Source: Streptomyces daqingensis (GTDB lineage: Bacteria; Actinomycetota; Actinomycetes; Streptomycetales; Streptomycetaceae). Taken from it: a DNA stretch of 64,000 nt. The stretch covers positions 62,001 to 126,000 of the forward strand of contig NZ_BMMP01000016.1 in the NCBI RefSeq assembly GCF_014645895.1. The letters run 5' to 3'. Below are positions 53,887-62,569 of the stretch, one piece after another. Under the pieces are notes generated by a model. It was not told the origin of the DNA. It saw only the letters and a list, made by a program, of their open reading frames with translations, and ran no database searches. The position numbers and the translations under genes were made by a program. How positions within the stretch are numbered: position 1 is the first letter of the stretch; each line of letters opens with the position of its first letter.

Positions 53887-54447
53887 TCAGACCTTCGGTG
53901 AGTTGCCCGGGCGCTTGCAGCCCTCCTGCTCGGCCATCGCCTTGCCGACGTCGCCGGACTGCAGCTTGCTCAGGGCCTTGTCGCCGCTCTTGCCGAGTGC
54001 GTCGAGCTTCGTGGCGACGCCCTGGAGCCCTTCGGCGAACTTCGCCTGGTCCTTGGTGTCCAGCCCTTCGACGGTCTTCCGCAGCTGGCCGTACTTCGAG
54101 GAGATGGTGCGCAGCTCCTTCACGGCGTCCTGGTGCAGCTTCTCGCCGTCGTCCACGGGCGGCGGGCCGGCCTGGTCGACGGCGCCGGCGAGCGACTTGT
54201 ACGCACCCGAGATCTTGTCGAACGCGGCCGCGTCGGTCTTCTTGACCTCTTCCGAAGAGCTCTTCTCCTTGGAGGCCTCGTTGATGGAGGTGTTGGCCTC
54301 CTGGATCTTCTTGACCTCGGGCTGAACCTTGTCGCAGACCTTCTTGGCCCACGCCTCGGTCTCTTTGCCGCTGTCGTCGCTGCAGCCGGTCAGCGCCAGT
54401 GCGAGCACCGCGCCGCCGGAGAGTGCAGTCGCAACCTTCTTGTTCAC
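53887..54447 (-). CDS. Small secreted lipoprotein
   Basis: A 186-residue exported protein with lipobox ALTGC (Cys22) and a mature part made of Lys/Glu/Ala-rich helices (EAWAKKVCDKVQPEVKKIQE, KLHQDAVKELRTISSKYGQL), which suggests a helical bundle. Two Cys (KKVCDKV near the N-terminus of the mature part and EGCKRPGN at the end) may form a disulfide. No enzymatic motif is seen. The GTG start at 54447 has GGAAGGGA upstream. A small lipoprotein at this position next to hppA recurs in Streptomyces. Confidence 0.88.
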   Translation of the reverse strand: MNKKVATALSGGAVLALALTGCSDDSGKETEAWAKKVCDKVQPEVKKIQEANTSINEASKEKSSSEEVKKTDAAAFDKISGAYKSLAGAVDQAGPPPVDDGEKLHQDAVKELRTISSKYGQLRKTVEGLDTKDQAKFAEGLQGVATKLDALGKSGDKALSKLQSGDVGKAMAEQEGCKRPGNSPKV

Positions 54448-54589
54448 CGGATCGGTCCCTTCCGTGGCTGTTCGGCCCGGAACATACACGCACAGGGGCT
54501 GCACACGGCTAGTCGGGCGAGAACTCTGCGCCTGATTGTAGCCGTTTGCACCACATCTCCTGACGGGGTGTGGGGCTTCCCACACCACG

Positions 54590-54633
54590 CACTGGGGCGG
54601 GCGAGGCGCCAACGCGCCCCGCCCGCCCCAGTG
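54590..54633 (-). terminator. Hairpin downstream of hppA
   Basis: Twenty-base arms (54590-54609 and 54614-54633) pair with one mismatch around a four-base loop, about 25 bp after the stop of the minus-strand pump gene. Confidence 0.85.
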
Positions 54634-54657
54634 TTGGCGGATCGGCCTGCCCGAGGG

Positions 54658-57078
54658 TCAGGAAGCCGCGACCGGATCGGTCGGCTTCGCCGTCCGCTCG
54701 GCGTCGCTGCCCTCGCTGCCGCCCTCGGACGCGTCGTCGCTCATGGCGATGCCGCGCCTCTTCGAGACGTACACGGCTCCGACGACGATCGCCGCCGAGA
54801 CGAGGGCGACGACTGTCCGCACGCCCGCGCTCGCGTCCTCGCCGTACGAGAACTGGATCACGGCGGGCGCGATGAGCAGCGCCACCAGGTTCATCACCTT
54901 CAGCAGCGGGTTGATCGCCGGGCCCGCGGTGTCCTTGAACGGGTCGCCGACGGTGTCGCCGATGATGGTGGCCTCATGTGCCTCGCTGCCCTTGCCGCCG
55001 TGGTGCCCGTCCTCGACGAGCTTCTTGGCGTTGTCCCACGCGCCACCGGAGTTGGCGAGGAAGACGGCCATCAGCGTTCCCGCACCGATCGCCCCCGCCA
55101 GGAAGGCGGCGAGCGCACCTGCGCCGAACGTGAAGCCCACCAGGATCGGCGAGATGACGGCCAGCAGACCCGGCGTCGTCAGCTCACGCAGCGCGTCCTT
55201 GGTGCAGATGTCGACGACCCGGCCGTACTCCGGCTTCTCCGAGTAGTCCATGATCCCGGGCTTCTCGCGGAACTGCCGCCGGACCTCGTACACGACCGCG
55301 CCCGCCGACCGGGAGACGGCGTTGATGGCGAGCCCGGAGAAGAGGAAGACGACCGCCGCACCGAGCATCAGGCCGACCAGCGTGCTCGGCTGTGCGATGT
55401 CGAGGAGTTGCAGCATCTTGCCGCTGCTCTCCCCGGCCTCGCTGAGCGCGCTGACCATCTCCGTGCGGTACGAACCGAACAGCGCCGCGGCGGCGAGTAC
55501 CGCCGTCGCGATCGCGATGCCCTTGGTGATCGCCTTGGTGGTGTTGCCCACCGCGTCCAGGTCGGTGAGGACCTGGGCGCCCGCGCCCTCGACGTCGCCC
55601 GACATCTCGGCGATGCCCTGGGCGTTGTCGGAGACCGGACCGAAGGTGTCCATGGCCACGATGACGCCGACGGTGGTCAGCAGACCGGTGCCGGCGAGCG
55701 CGACCGCGAACAGCGCGAGCATCACGGTGCCGCCGCCGAGCAGGAAGGCGCCGTAGACGCTCAGCCCGATCAGCAGGGCGGTGTAGACGGCCGACTCGAG
55801 GCCGATCGAAATGCCCGAAAGGATGACGGTCGCCGGGCCGGTCAGCGAGGTCCGGCCGATGTCCCGTACGGGCTTGCGCTCGGTCTCGGTGAAGTAGCCC
55901 GTCAGCTGCTGGATCACGGCGGCGAGCACGATGCCGATGGCGACCGAGACGACTGCCAGCACCCTCGGGTCGCCGGTGTGGTTCAGGATCTCCTGGGCGT
56001 CGTCCCCCGCTACGCCGGTCAGGTCGGCGTAGCTGGAGGGGAGGTAGGTGTAGGCCGCGATGGCGACCAGCACCAGGGAGATCAGCGCGGAGATGAAGAA
56101 GCCGCGGTTGATCGCCGTCATGCCGCTGCGGTCCTTGGCCCGCGGGGCGACCGTGAACACACCGATCATTGCCGTGATCACGCCGATCGCCGGGACCATC
56201 AGCGGGAACGCGAGACCGTCGTTGCCGAAGACCGCGGTGCCCAGAATCAGCGCCGCGACGAGGGTCACGGCGTACGACTCGAAGAGGTCGGCGGCCATGC
56301 CGGCGCAGTCGCCGACGTTGTCGCCCACGTTGTCCGCGATGGTCGCCGCGTTGCGCGGGTCGTCCTCGGGGATGCCCTGCTCGACCTTGCCCACGAGGTC
56401 GGCGCCGACGTCGGCGGCCTTGGTGAAGATGCCACCGCCGACACGCATGAACATCGCGATCAGCGCGGCGCCCAGACCGAAGCCCTCCAGGACCTTCGGG
56501 GCGTCCGCCGCGTAGACGAGCACCACGCAGGCCGCACCCAGCAGGCCGAGGCCCACCGTGAACATGCCCACGACGCCGCCCGTACGGAAAGCGATCTTCA
56601 TGGCCTTGTGCGAGACACTTGTCAGGTCCGCGGCAGGCGCCCCTTCCTCGGGCGTCGCCTCACGTGCCGCAGCAGCAACTCGCACATTGCTGCGTACCGC
56701 GAGCCACATGCCGATATAGCCGGTGGCAGCGGAGAAAGCCGCGCCGACCAGGAAGAACAGCGAACGTCCGACACGCTGACCCGTGTCATCGGCAGGCAAC
56801 AGGAACAACAGGAAGAAGACCACTACGGCGAAGATGCCGAGTGTTCGCAACTGCCGAGCCAGGTAGGCGTTCGCGCCTTCCTGAACGGCTGCCGCGATCT
56901 CCTTCATGCGGTCAGTGCCCTCGGTCGCGGCGAGCACTTGACGGACCAGCACCACGGCGACGCCGAGAGCTGCCAGGGCGACTAGCGCGATCACGATGAC
57001 GAGACCGCGGTTGGCGCTGGTCAGCACTGCGTCAGCGAGGTGCTGTTGATTCTGAATTGGGCTGAGGTGCCCCGCCAT
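54658..57078 (-). CDS. hppA: Membrane-bound proton-translocating pyrophosphatase
   Basis: Integral pump that couples pyrophosphate hydrolysis to proton transport. The 806-residue protein has about sixteen membrane segments. It has the active-site GIPEDDPRNAATIADNVGDN, AGMAADLFESYAVT, the conserved GDPFKDTAGPAINPL near the C-terminus, and DTFGPVSDNAQGIAEM. At the cation-determining position the sequence is GNTTKAITKG (Lys), which in this family marks the K+-independent type. The ATG at 57078 has AAGGAGGA upstream. It is flanked by a strong hairpin and, on the other side, a 750-bp gap. Confidence 0.97.
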   Translation of the reverse strand: MAGHLSPIQNQQHLADAVLTSANRGLVIVIALVALAALGVAVVLVRQVLAATEGTDRMKEIAAAVQEGANAYLARQLRTLGIFAVVVFFLLFLLPADDTGQRVGRSLFFLVGAAFSAATGYIGMWLAVRSNVRVAAAAREATPEEGAPAADLTSVSHKAMKIAFRTGGVVGMFTVGLGLLGAACVVLVYAADAPKVLEGFGLGAALIAMFMRVGGGIFTKAADVGADLVGKVEQGIPEDDPRNAATIADNVGDNVGDCAGMAADLFESYAVTLVAALILGTAVFGNDGLAFPLMVPAIGVITAMIGVFTVAPRAKDRSGMTAINRGFFISALISLVLVAIAAYTYLPSSYADLTGVAGDDAQEILNHTGDPRVLAVVSVAIGIVLAAVIQQLTGYFTETERKPVRDIGRTSLTGPATVILSGISIGLESAVYTALLIGLSVYGAFLLGGGTVMLALFAVALAGTGLLTTVGVIVAMDTFGPVSDNAQGIAEMSGDVEGAGAQVLTDLDAVGNTTKAITKGIAIATAVLAAAALFGSYRTEMVSALSEAGESSGKMLQLLDIAQPSTLVGLMLGAAVVFLFSGLAINAVSRSAGAVVYEVRRQFREKPGIMDYSEKPEYGRVVDICTKDALRELTTPGLLAVISPILVGFTFGAGALAAFLAGAIGAGTLMAVFLANSGGAWDNAKKLVEDGHHGGKGSEAHEATIIGDTVGDPFKDTAGPAINPLLKVMNLVALLIAPAVIQFSYGEDASAGVRTVVALVSAAIVVGAVYVSKRRGIAMSDDASEGGSEGSDAERTAKPTDPVAAS

Positions 57079-57240
57079 TCGTCCTCCTTGACGCTTGGCG
57101 CAGGGGCGCGCGGTTCGACGTACGGCTCCTGCTTGCAAAGATGTGGACGGATTGTAGGGATCAGCTCCAGATCAAAACAGAGCGCCGGATCGGCAATTCG
57201 CCTACACCAGCGGAGATCAAATGGAGTTCGTGTGGGGAAT

Positions 57241-57256
57241 TAGCTCGGACGAGCTA
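57241..57256. promoter_or_regulatory. 16-bp palindrome upstream of hppA
   Basis: TAGCTCGGACGAGCTA consists of 7-bp perfect arms around GA. It lies about 160 bp upstream of the hppA start in an AT-rich stretch and is a candidate operator. The protein that binds it is unknown. Confidence 0.35.
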
Positions 57257-57267
57257 GGCTTACAAAA

Positions 57268-57375
57268 ATGCTGACGCTGTACAAAATGATCAACACGGGC
57301 GCCGCATATGCCTCTCTTTTCACATCAAAGCTGCGCAGAAAAGAGGCTTTCAGGGTCCTCGCCGGCGCCCGGTAG
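57268..57375 (+). CDS. Possible small ORF of 35 codons
   Basis: ATG at 57268 opens MLTLYKMINTGAAYASLF and ends at TAG 57373-57375. Codon third positions are AT-richer than in real genes here and there is no good ribosome site. It may be chance. It is noted because it sits in an otherwise empty AT-rich stretch next to a palindrome. Confidence 0.2.
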   Translation: MLTLYKMINTGAAYASLFTSKLRRKEAFRVLAGAR

Positions 57376-57836
57376 CCGGGCGCACAGAGGCCCGTACAGA
57401 GGGACGCGACCGCCAGAGGGTGCGGTGTCACCGGCTTGATGAAGATCCGGAAACAATTGCGACTCAGGCGGAATACTAGCTTCCGAATCCCTGCGACCAG
57501 CGCTGGGGGCCCTTGGGCTCTTCTGCCGCACCCGCCCCGTCTCAGCTCCGCGCGTCACGGACGCGAAGCGTCCGGCGGTCAGGGCCCCGCCCGGTTCTCC
57601 TCGCTCGCCGAGAGCCGGCTCCAGCTGTCCGCCGCGCGGCGAGCTTCCCGGAGCAGCTGGGCGCCGGGACGGGCGTCACAGCAGGCGCTGGGACTATGCG
57701 CGGGGGTGCGACGTCCGGGACGGGGCTCCATCGCGAGCAGCCCGGCTTCGGGCGAGGCTGACGAACGGTGCCGCCGCTGAGGAGCGGCGCAGGAAAAGCG
57801 GCCGGTGGAGTAGGTTCAGGAAGAACGGCCCACGGC

Positions 57837-58280
57837 TCAGGGGAGAACCGGCTCCGGAGTGACGGGCCAACTCATGCGGATCAGGCCGCCCTTGTCGTCC
57901 GCGATCACTTCCACGTCGTCCACGAGACCGCTGATGACGGCGAGGCCCATCTCGCTCTCGGCCTCTTCGCTGTCCGCCGTCGGGGAAGCCGGGGCAGGGG
58001 CCGTGGAACCGTGGGCGCCCGCAGTCGCCGTCGGAGCCGCGTCGCCCACCTCGATGGAGAACTTCTTCTCCTCCTCGATGAGCGCCACGCGTACGGGGGT
58101 GTCGAGTCCATGGCCCACGTGCAGGCCGACAGCGCGGGAGCACGCCTCACCGACCGCCAGGCGCACCTCGTCGAGCACGGCCTCGTCCACCCCGGCCCGC
58201 CGCGCCACTGCTGCGGCCACCAGCCTTGCCGTACGCACGTGCTCCGGCAACGCGCTGAAGCGGAGTTCCACGATGGCCAT
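57837..58280 (-). CDS. RsbW-like anti-sigma factor/kinase partner of BldG
   Basis: A 147-residue GHKL ATPase-type protein encoded directly downstream of bldG. N-box-like VRLAVGEACSRAVGLHV, then a Ser/Ala/Pro-rich insert (residues 85-110), then SEMGLAVISGLVDDVEV. In S. coelicolor the equivalent gene next to bldG encodes an anti-sigma factor that BldG binds. The N-box has Glu-Ala-Cys-Ser in place of the usual Glu-x-x-x-Asn pattern, so ATP binding or kinase activity may be weak or absent. It starts 102 bp after bldG. Confidence 0.9.
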   Translation of the reverse strand: MAIVELRFSALPEHVRTARLVAAAVARRAGVDEAVLDEVRLAVGEACSRAVGLHVGHGLDTPVRVALIEEEKKFSIEVGDAAPTATAGAHGSTAPAPASPTADSEEAESEMGLAVISGLVDDVEVIADDKGGLIRMSWPVTPEPVLP

Positions 58281-58382
58281 GCCATCCCCCTCGGTCTTGC
58301 ACTGTCACATTGCCGGGTACCGGGCTCGCAGAGCCCGGTACCTCCGGCGTCTTTCGAATAGCCGGTCCGTCCGCGACGGACG

Positions 58383-58724
58383 TCAGTCGGTCGCGGCGAC
58401 GGCCTCGTCCACGGAACCGTGGATGGGGAACACCTTGGTCAGACCGGTGATTCGGAAGATCTTGAGAATGCGCTCCTGGTTGCACACGAGACGCAGCGAG
58501 CCCTCGTGGGCACGCACCCGCTTGAGCCCGCCGACGAGCACACCGAGTCCGGTGGAGTCCAGGAAGTCGACGCCTTCCATGTCCACGACGAGGTGGTAGC
58601 TGCCGTCGTTCACAAGCTCGACCAGCTGCTCCCGCAGCTTGGGCGCGGTGTATACATCAATCTCGCCACCGACCTCGACGATCGTGCGATCGCCTACGGT
58701 CCGGGTCGACAGGGACAGGTCCAC
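58383..58724 (-). CDS. bldG: Anti-anti-sigma factor BldG
   Basis: STAS-domain protein required for aerial growth and antibiotic production in Streptomyces. The 113-residue product is typical of BldG. The phosphorylatable serine is Ser57 in GVDFLDSTGLGVLVGG. It opens MDLSLSTRTVGDRTIVEVGG. The start is GTG at 58724 with GGAGG five bases upstream. BldG is controlled by phosphorylation by RsbW-type kinases and dephosphorylation by RsbU-type phosphatases. It is divergent from the helicase, with about 220 bp between the genes, and heads a two-gene unit with the anti-sigma gene. Confidence 0.98.
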   Translation of the reverse strand: MDLSLSTRTVGDRTIVEVGGEIDVYTAPKLREQLVELVNDGSYHLVVDMEGVDFLDSTGLGVLVGGLKRVRAHEGSLRLVCNQERILKIFRITGLTKVFPIHGSVDEAVAATD

Positions 58725-58944
58725 GGATCCTCCAGCACCTTGCTATCGAGTCGTCCCCCCACTGAAATATCCCAGCCGAGGACAGGCCGGGACAGCGGGC
58801 GGATCGGCAGCCGCAGAAGCATTCAATCACTTACGGGCCTGCACGCACGACGCCTTGCGGTCATTGAGCGTCGCGCCGGGGACACCCTGGGTGCCCACGG
58901 GCGACCGACCGCTTCTGGTCGCGACGAGCGTACGCTCACCTGCT

Positions 58945-61455
58945 GTGCCCTCCCGCAAGGTATCCGACAGTGATCCCCGAACGGTGCTCGCCCAACTCAC
59001 CGCCGGGGAGGGCAGGGCTGCCCGCATCACCCATACGGAGCACTTGCCCCCGCGGGCGGGCCGCCATGCGGAATGGCCCGGTCAGATCCGGCCTGAAGTG
59101 ATCGATGCCGTAAGGGAGTCGGGCGTCGAACGGCTCTGGGAGCACCAGGCGCGCGTCGCCGAGCACGCCCTCAGCGGCGAATCAGTGATCATCGCCACAG
59201 GCACCGCCTCCGGAAAGTCGCTCTCGTACCTCATACCGACCCTGAGCGCTCTCCTCGCGGGCACGGACCCGGTGGCCGGAGCGGGAGAAGCAGGCGAGGG
59301 CGAGGACGAGGAGAGCGCCGGGAACGGGGCCGCCTCGGAGGCCGCCGGGACAGCTGCCGGGAAGGACGGCGCGAGGGATGTCGGCAGCCGTCCGCCGAAG
59401 CAGCGCGCGAGGAGCTCGGCCGGTGGGCCGCAGAGGCACCGCCGCGGCGGCACCGCCCTGTACCTGGCGCCCACGAAGGCGCTCGCCGCCGACCAGTGCC
59501 GCGCCGTCACGGAACTGGCCGCGCCGCTGGGGACCGCGATACGGCCGGCCGTCTACGACGGGGACACCCCCTTCGAAGAGCGCGAGTGGGTGCGCCTCTT
59601 CTCCAACTACGTGCTCACCAACCCGGACATGCTGCACCGGGGAATCCTCCCCGCCCACGCGCGCTGGGCCTCCTTCCTGCGCTCCCTGCGCTACGTCGTC
59701 ATCGACGAGTGCCACACCTACCGCGGTGTCTTCGGCTCCCACGTGGCACAGGTGATCCGGCGGCTGCGGAGGATCTGCGCCCGGTACGGCTCGGAGCCCG
59801 TCTTCCTCCTGGCGTCCGCCACCTCAGCCCGGCCGGGTGAGTCCGCCGCGCGTCTGACCGGCGTACCCGTGACCGAAGTCACCGAAGACGCCTCTCCCCG
59901 GGGCGAGTTGGTCTTCGCGCTGTGGGAGCCGCCGCTGACCGAGTTCGAAGGCGAGCGCGGAGCCCCGGTACGGCGCACAGCCACCGCCGAGGCGGCGGAG
60001 CTGCTCACGGACCTGGCCGTGCGGAGCGTGCGCACCGTCGCCTTCGTGCGATCGCGCCGGGGCGCCGAACTGATCTCGCTGATCGCCAAGGACCGTCTCG
60101 GCGCCGTGGACCGGCGGCTGCCGGACCGGATCGCCGCGTACCGGGGCGGATACCTTCCCGAGGAGCGCCGCGCCCTCGAACAGCGCCTGCACTCGGGCGA
60201 CCTCCTCGGTCTCTCCGCGACCAACGCGCTGGAACTGGGCGTCGACGTGTCAGGCCTCGACGCCGTGCTCATCACCGGATATCCCGGCACACGTGCGTCT
60301 GTGTGGCAGCAGGCCGGGCGAGCCGGACGGTCGGGGGAAGGCGCGCTCGCCGTTCTGGTCGCGCGGGACGACCCTCTCGACACCTATCTCGTGCACCACC
60401 CCGAATCGCTCTTCCGCGCCCCCGTCGAGTCGACCGTCCTCGACCCGGACAACCCGTATGTCCTCGCTCCCCATCTCTGCGCGGCCGCCGCTGAGATCCC
60501 CCTCACCGAGGCCGACGCGGAGCTCTTCGGGCCGGGCTGCCCGGATCTGCTGCGGCAGCTGGAGGGGCGCAAGCTGCTGCGGCGGCGCGGAGGCTCCTGG
60601 TTCTGGACCCGCAAGGAGCGAGCGGCCGACCTCGCCGACATCCGAGGCTCCGGAGGGACGCCCGTCCAGATCGTGGAGGACGGAACGGGCCGCCTCCTCG
60701 GCACGGTCGACGCCGCGTCCGCCCACACCAACGTGCACGAGGGCGCCGTGCATCTGCACCAGGGGCGCACCTACGTGGTCAAGCACCTCGATCTGGAGGA
60801 CTCCGTGGCGCTCGTGGAGGAGGCGAGCCCGCCCTGGACCACGATGGCCAGGGACACCACGTCCGTGTCCGTGCTCGAGACGGAGGCGGAGGTGCCCTGG
60901 GGCGAGGCCCGGCTCTGCTACGGGACCGTGGAGGTGACGAACCAGGTCGTCTCGTATCTCCGCCGTCGCCTCGTGACCGGGGAGGTCATGGGCGAGACGA
61001 AGCTCGACCTTCCCCCTCGTACGCTGCGCACTCGCGCCGTGTGGTGGACCGTCACCGAAGACCAGCTCGACGCGGCCCGGATCGGCCCGGAGATCCTCCC
61101 CGGGGCGCTGCACGCCGCCGAGCACGCCGCCATCGGCCTGCTGCCGCTGTTCGCGACGTGCGACCGGTGGGACATCGGCGGCGTCTCCATCCCCCTGCAC
61201 CCCGACACCCTGCTGCCCACCGTGTTCGTCTACGACGGGCAGCCCGGCGGCGCCGGCTTCGCGGAACGCGCCTTCCACACAGCTCGCGAATGGCTGACCG
61301 CCACCCGGGACGCCATCGCGGCCTGCGAGTGCGAGGCCGGCTGCCCCTCGTGCATCCAGTCGCCCAAGTGCGGCAACGGCAACGATCCGCTGCACAAGCG
61401 GGGCGCCGTCCGGCTGCTGGCGGAGCTGCTCAAGCCCCCGCCTTCCGGGACGTAG
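58945..61455 (+). CDS. DECH-box helicase (helicase/secretion neighbourhood type, DUF1998)
   Basis: Superfamily 2 helicase related to MrfA/YprA. Walker A VIIATGTASGKSLSYL, the DECH box VVIDECHTYRG, ASATSARPGE (motif III), GLSATNALELGVDVSGLD and WQQAGRAGRSGEGAL (motifs V and VI) are all clear. The C-terminal DUF1998 domain ends in a four-Cys cluster CECEAGCPSCIQSPKCGNGN, probably a zinc site. Residues 100-160 hold an acidic and basic low-complexity insertion. Length is 836 residues. The GTG at 58945 (MPSRKVSDSDP) is the family-like start, without a clear ribosome site. It is convergent with the tad-like genes. Confidence 0.94.
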   Translation: MPSRKVSDSDPRTVLAQLTAGEGRAARITHTEHLPPRAGRHAEWPGQIRPEVIDAVRESGVERLWEHQARVAEHALSGESVIIATGTASGKSLSYLIPTLSALLAGTDPVAGAGEAGEGEDEESAGNGAASEAAGTAAGKDGARDVGSRPPKQRARSSAGGPQRHRRGGTALYLAPTKALAADQCRAVTELAAPLGTAIRPAVYDGDTPFEEREWVRLFSNYVLTNPDMLHRGILPAHARWASFLRSLRYVVIDECHTYRGVFGSHVAQVIRRLRRICARYGSEPVFLLASATSARPGESAARLTGVPVTEVTEDASPRGELVFALWEPPLTEFEGERGAPVRRTATAEAAELLTDLAVRSVRTVAFVRSRRGAELISLIAKDRLGAVDRRLPDRIAAYRGGYLPEERRALEQRLHSGDLLGLSATNALELGVDVSGLDAVLITGYPGTRASVWQQAGRAGRSGEGALAVLVARDDPLDTYLVHHPESLFRAPVESTVLDPDNPYVLAPHLCAAAAEIPLTEADAELFGPGCPDLLRQLEGRKLLRRRGGSWFWTRKERAADLADIRGSGGTPVQIVEDGTGRLLGTVDAASAHTNVHEGAVHLHQGRTYVVKHLDLEDSVALVEEASPPWTTMARDTTSVSVLETEAEVPWGEARLCYGTVEVTNQVVSYLRRRLVTGEVMGETKLDLPPRTLRTRAVWWTVTEDQLDAARIGPEILPGALHAAEHAAIGLLPLFATCDRWDIGGVSIPLHPDTLLPTVFVYDGQPGGAGFAERAFHTAREWLTATRDAIAACECEAGCPSCIQSPKCGNGNDPLHKRGAVRLLAELLKPPPSGT

Positions 61456-61899
61456 CAGCTCCGGCCGAGGCGCTATCACCTCGCGGCGGTCCGCGTCCGT
61501 CGCTGTTGCGGCGGTCGAGCTCGGTTCCGGACCTGCGTTCGGGGCGGTCGTCCCGGCTCGGGTGGCCGCGTCCGGCGGACCCGCTCTGGCCCGGGCCTCG
61601 GGCGCGTACGGGCCCATCGACACCCGCGCAGACACGTCGGCGACCTCACCGCGCACGGAGCACCGGACCAGGCGGGCACCTTGCGCGGACGCCACCCGAC
61701 GGGCCGCGGCACACGCCCGGCCTTCGCCGTCGAGGGCGCGGTCCGCTGCGGCGAGCGCCGACAGGTCCGCCGCCCCGGCAGCACGGTGCCGCAGGGCGAC
61801 CGCCTGTCCGAGCCCCAGCAGCGTGGCCGCGACGCCGCACAGCACCACGCCGCTCAGCGCCGCCCAGACCGTCGCCGAACCGCGGTCACGTCCCCGCAC
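61430..61899 (-). CDS. TadE-like protein (Rv3654c type), frame probably broken
   Basis: Pilus-assembly type minor pseudopilin of the helicase/secretion neighbourhood. The N-terminal 90 residues are normal: RDRGSATVWAALSGVVLCGV (hydrophobic helix), LRHRAAGAADLSALAAAD and RGEVADVSARVSMGPYAPEA. In the frame as given there is no stop until 60250, so the ORF would read 1.2 kb antisense to the helicase. One reading-frame shift at about 61570-61620 would give a normal-sized (about 156 residue) protein ending in TGA at 61430; the coordinates here follow that model. A missing base in the sequence or a real mutation would explain it. It overlaps the preceding TadE gene by 14 bp. Confidence 0.55.
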
Positions 61900-62251
61900 G
61901 GCCGGTGCCTCCCGCCCCGTCCTCGGCCAGGGCGACCGCTTCGGCGCTCAACGCGACCGACAGCGGGCCGGGGCCGAGGGATCGTGCCGTGACGCGCACA
62001 CGCACGAGGTCCTCCTGACGGTGGGTCTGCACGGTGGCGTCCTCCGGAGCGGCGGAGAGCGCGACGGATCGTACGGCGGCCTCTCCCTCGCCCCGCGCCG
62101 CCGCACGGGCTCCGGCACGTGCCCCGTCGACCACCTGGATGTGCTGTGCCGCCGCCATGACTCCCCACAGCAGCATCCCGAACAGCAGGACCAGGGCCGG
62201 TACGACGACTGCGGTCTCCGCGGTGACGTAACCGTCGTCAGCCGCTCGCAT
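61886..62251 (-). CDS. TadE family protein (Rv3655c type)
   Basis: A 121-residue pseudopilin-like protein. Class III-like start DDGYVTAETAVVVPALVLLF, where the Glu after Ala/Thr is the residue typically needed for assembly, then the hydrophobic helix GMLLWGVMAAAQHIQVVDGARAGA and a beta-rich C-terminal part (LVRVRVTARSLGPGPLSV). It overlaps DUF4244 by 14 bp upstream and the next TadE-like gene by 14 bp downstream, so the genes are translationally coupled. Confidence 0.9.
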   Translation of the reverse strand: MRAADDGYVTAETAVVVPALVLLFGMLLWGVMAAAQHIQVVDGARAGARAAARGEGEAAVRSVALSAAPEDATVQTHRQEDLVRVRVTARSLGPGPLSVALSAEAVALAEDGAGGTGRAGT

Positions 62252-62492
62252 CGAGCGCCCTCTCGATCAGTTGCTGCAACTCGGCGCTGACCGCGCCGCT
62301 CGTCAGCACCTTGTAGAGCACGGCTGCGAATCCGCACGCCGCGATCGTCCCGACCGCGTACTCGGCGGTGCTCATGCCCGTATCGCGCACCAACCCATGC
62401 CGTACGGCGAGGAGATGGCGGCGTCCCGAGCGCCGCAACCGATGCTCGGTTGCGATGCAGGGCCGAAGGATCCGGCTGAGCTTGGTGGACAT
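62238..62492 (-). CDS. DUF4244 Flp pilin-like protein
   Basis: A short pilin-like protein, 84 residues. The core GMSTAEYAVGTIAACGFAAV carries the class III prepilin signature (Gly, then Glu at +5) and one hydrophobic helix, preceded by a basic leader of about 39 residues. It is cut by a TadV/PilD-type peptidase if the family rule holds. The start ATG at 62492 has AAAGGAA upstream. It corresponds to Rv3656c in the mycobacterial tad cluster. Confidence 0.9.
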   Translation of the reverse strand: MSTKLSRILRPCIATEHRLRRSGRRHLLAVRHGLVRDTGMSTAEYAVGTIAACGFAAVLYKVLTSGAVSAELQQLIERALDASG

Positions 62493-62569
62493 GGTTCGTT
62501 CCTTTCTGAGGTGAGGCGGTCAGCCGGTGACGTCCAGCCGAGACTGGCTCCGCCGCACGGCTGCGGGGT

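Larger units (their letters stand above)
57079..57836. other. Large intergenic region upstream of hppA
   Basis: About 760 bp between hppA and the bldG-linked gene; both neighbours are on the minus strand. It is AT-richer between 57140 and 57330 and contains a 16-bp palindrome at 57241 and a 35-codon ORF. The part from 57500 to 57830 is GC-rich and I see no protein-like ORF in it. Confidence 0.6.

Noticed and set aside
60250..61429. Continuation of the TadE-like frame antisense to the helicase
   Set aside because: The open frame is real in the sequence but the translation has no pilin-like content past about residue 110, and the helicase is clearly coding on the other strand. Treated as a consequence of a frame problem, not as a gene.
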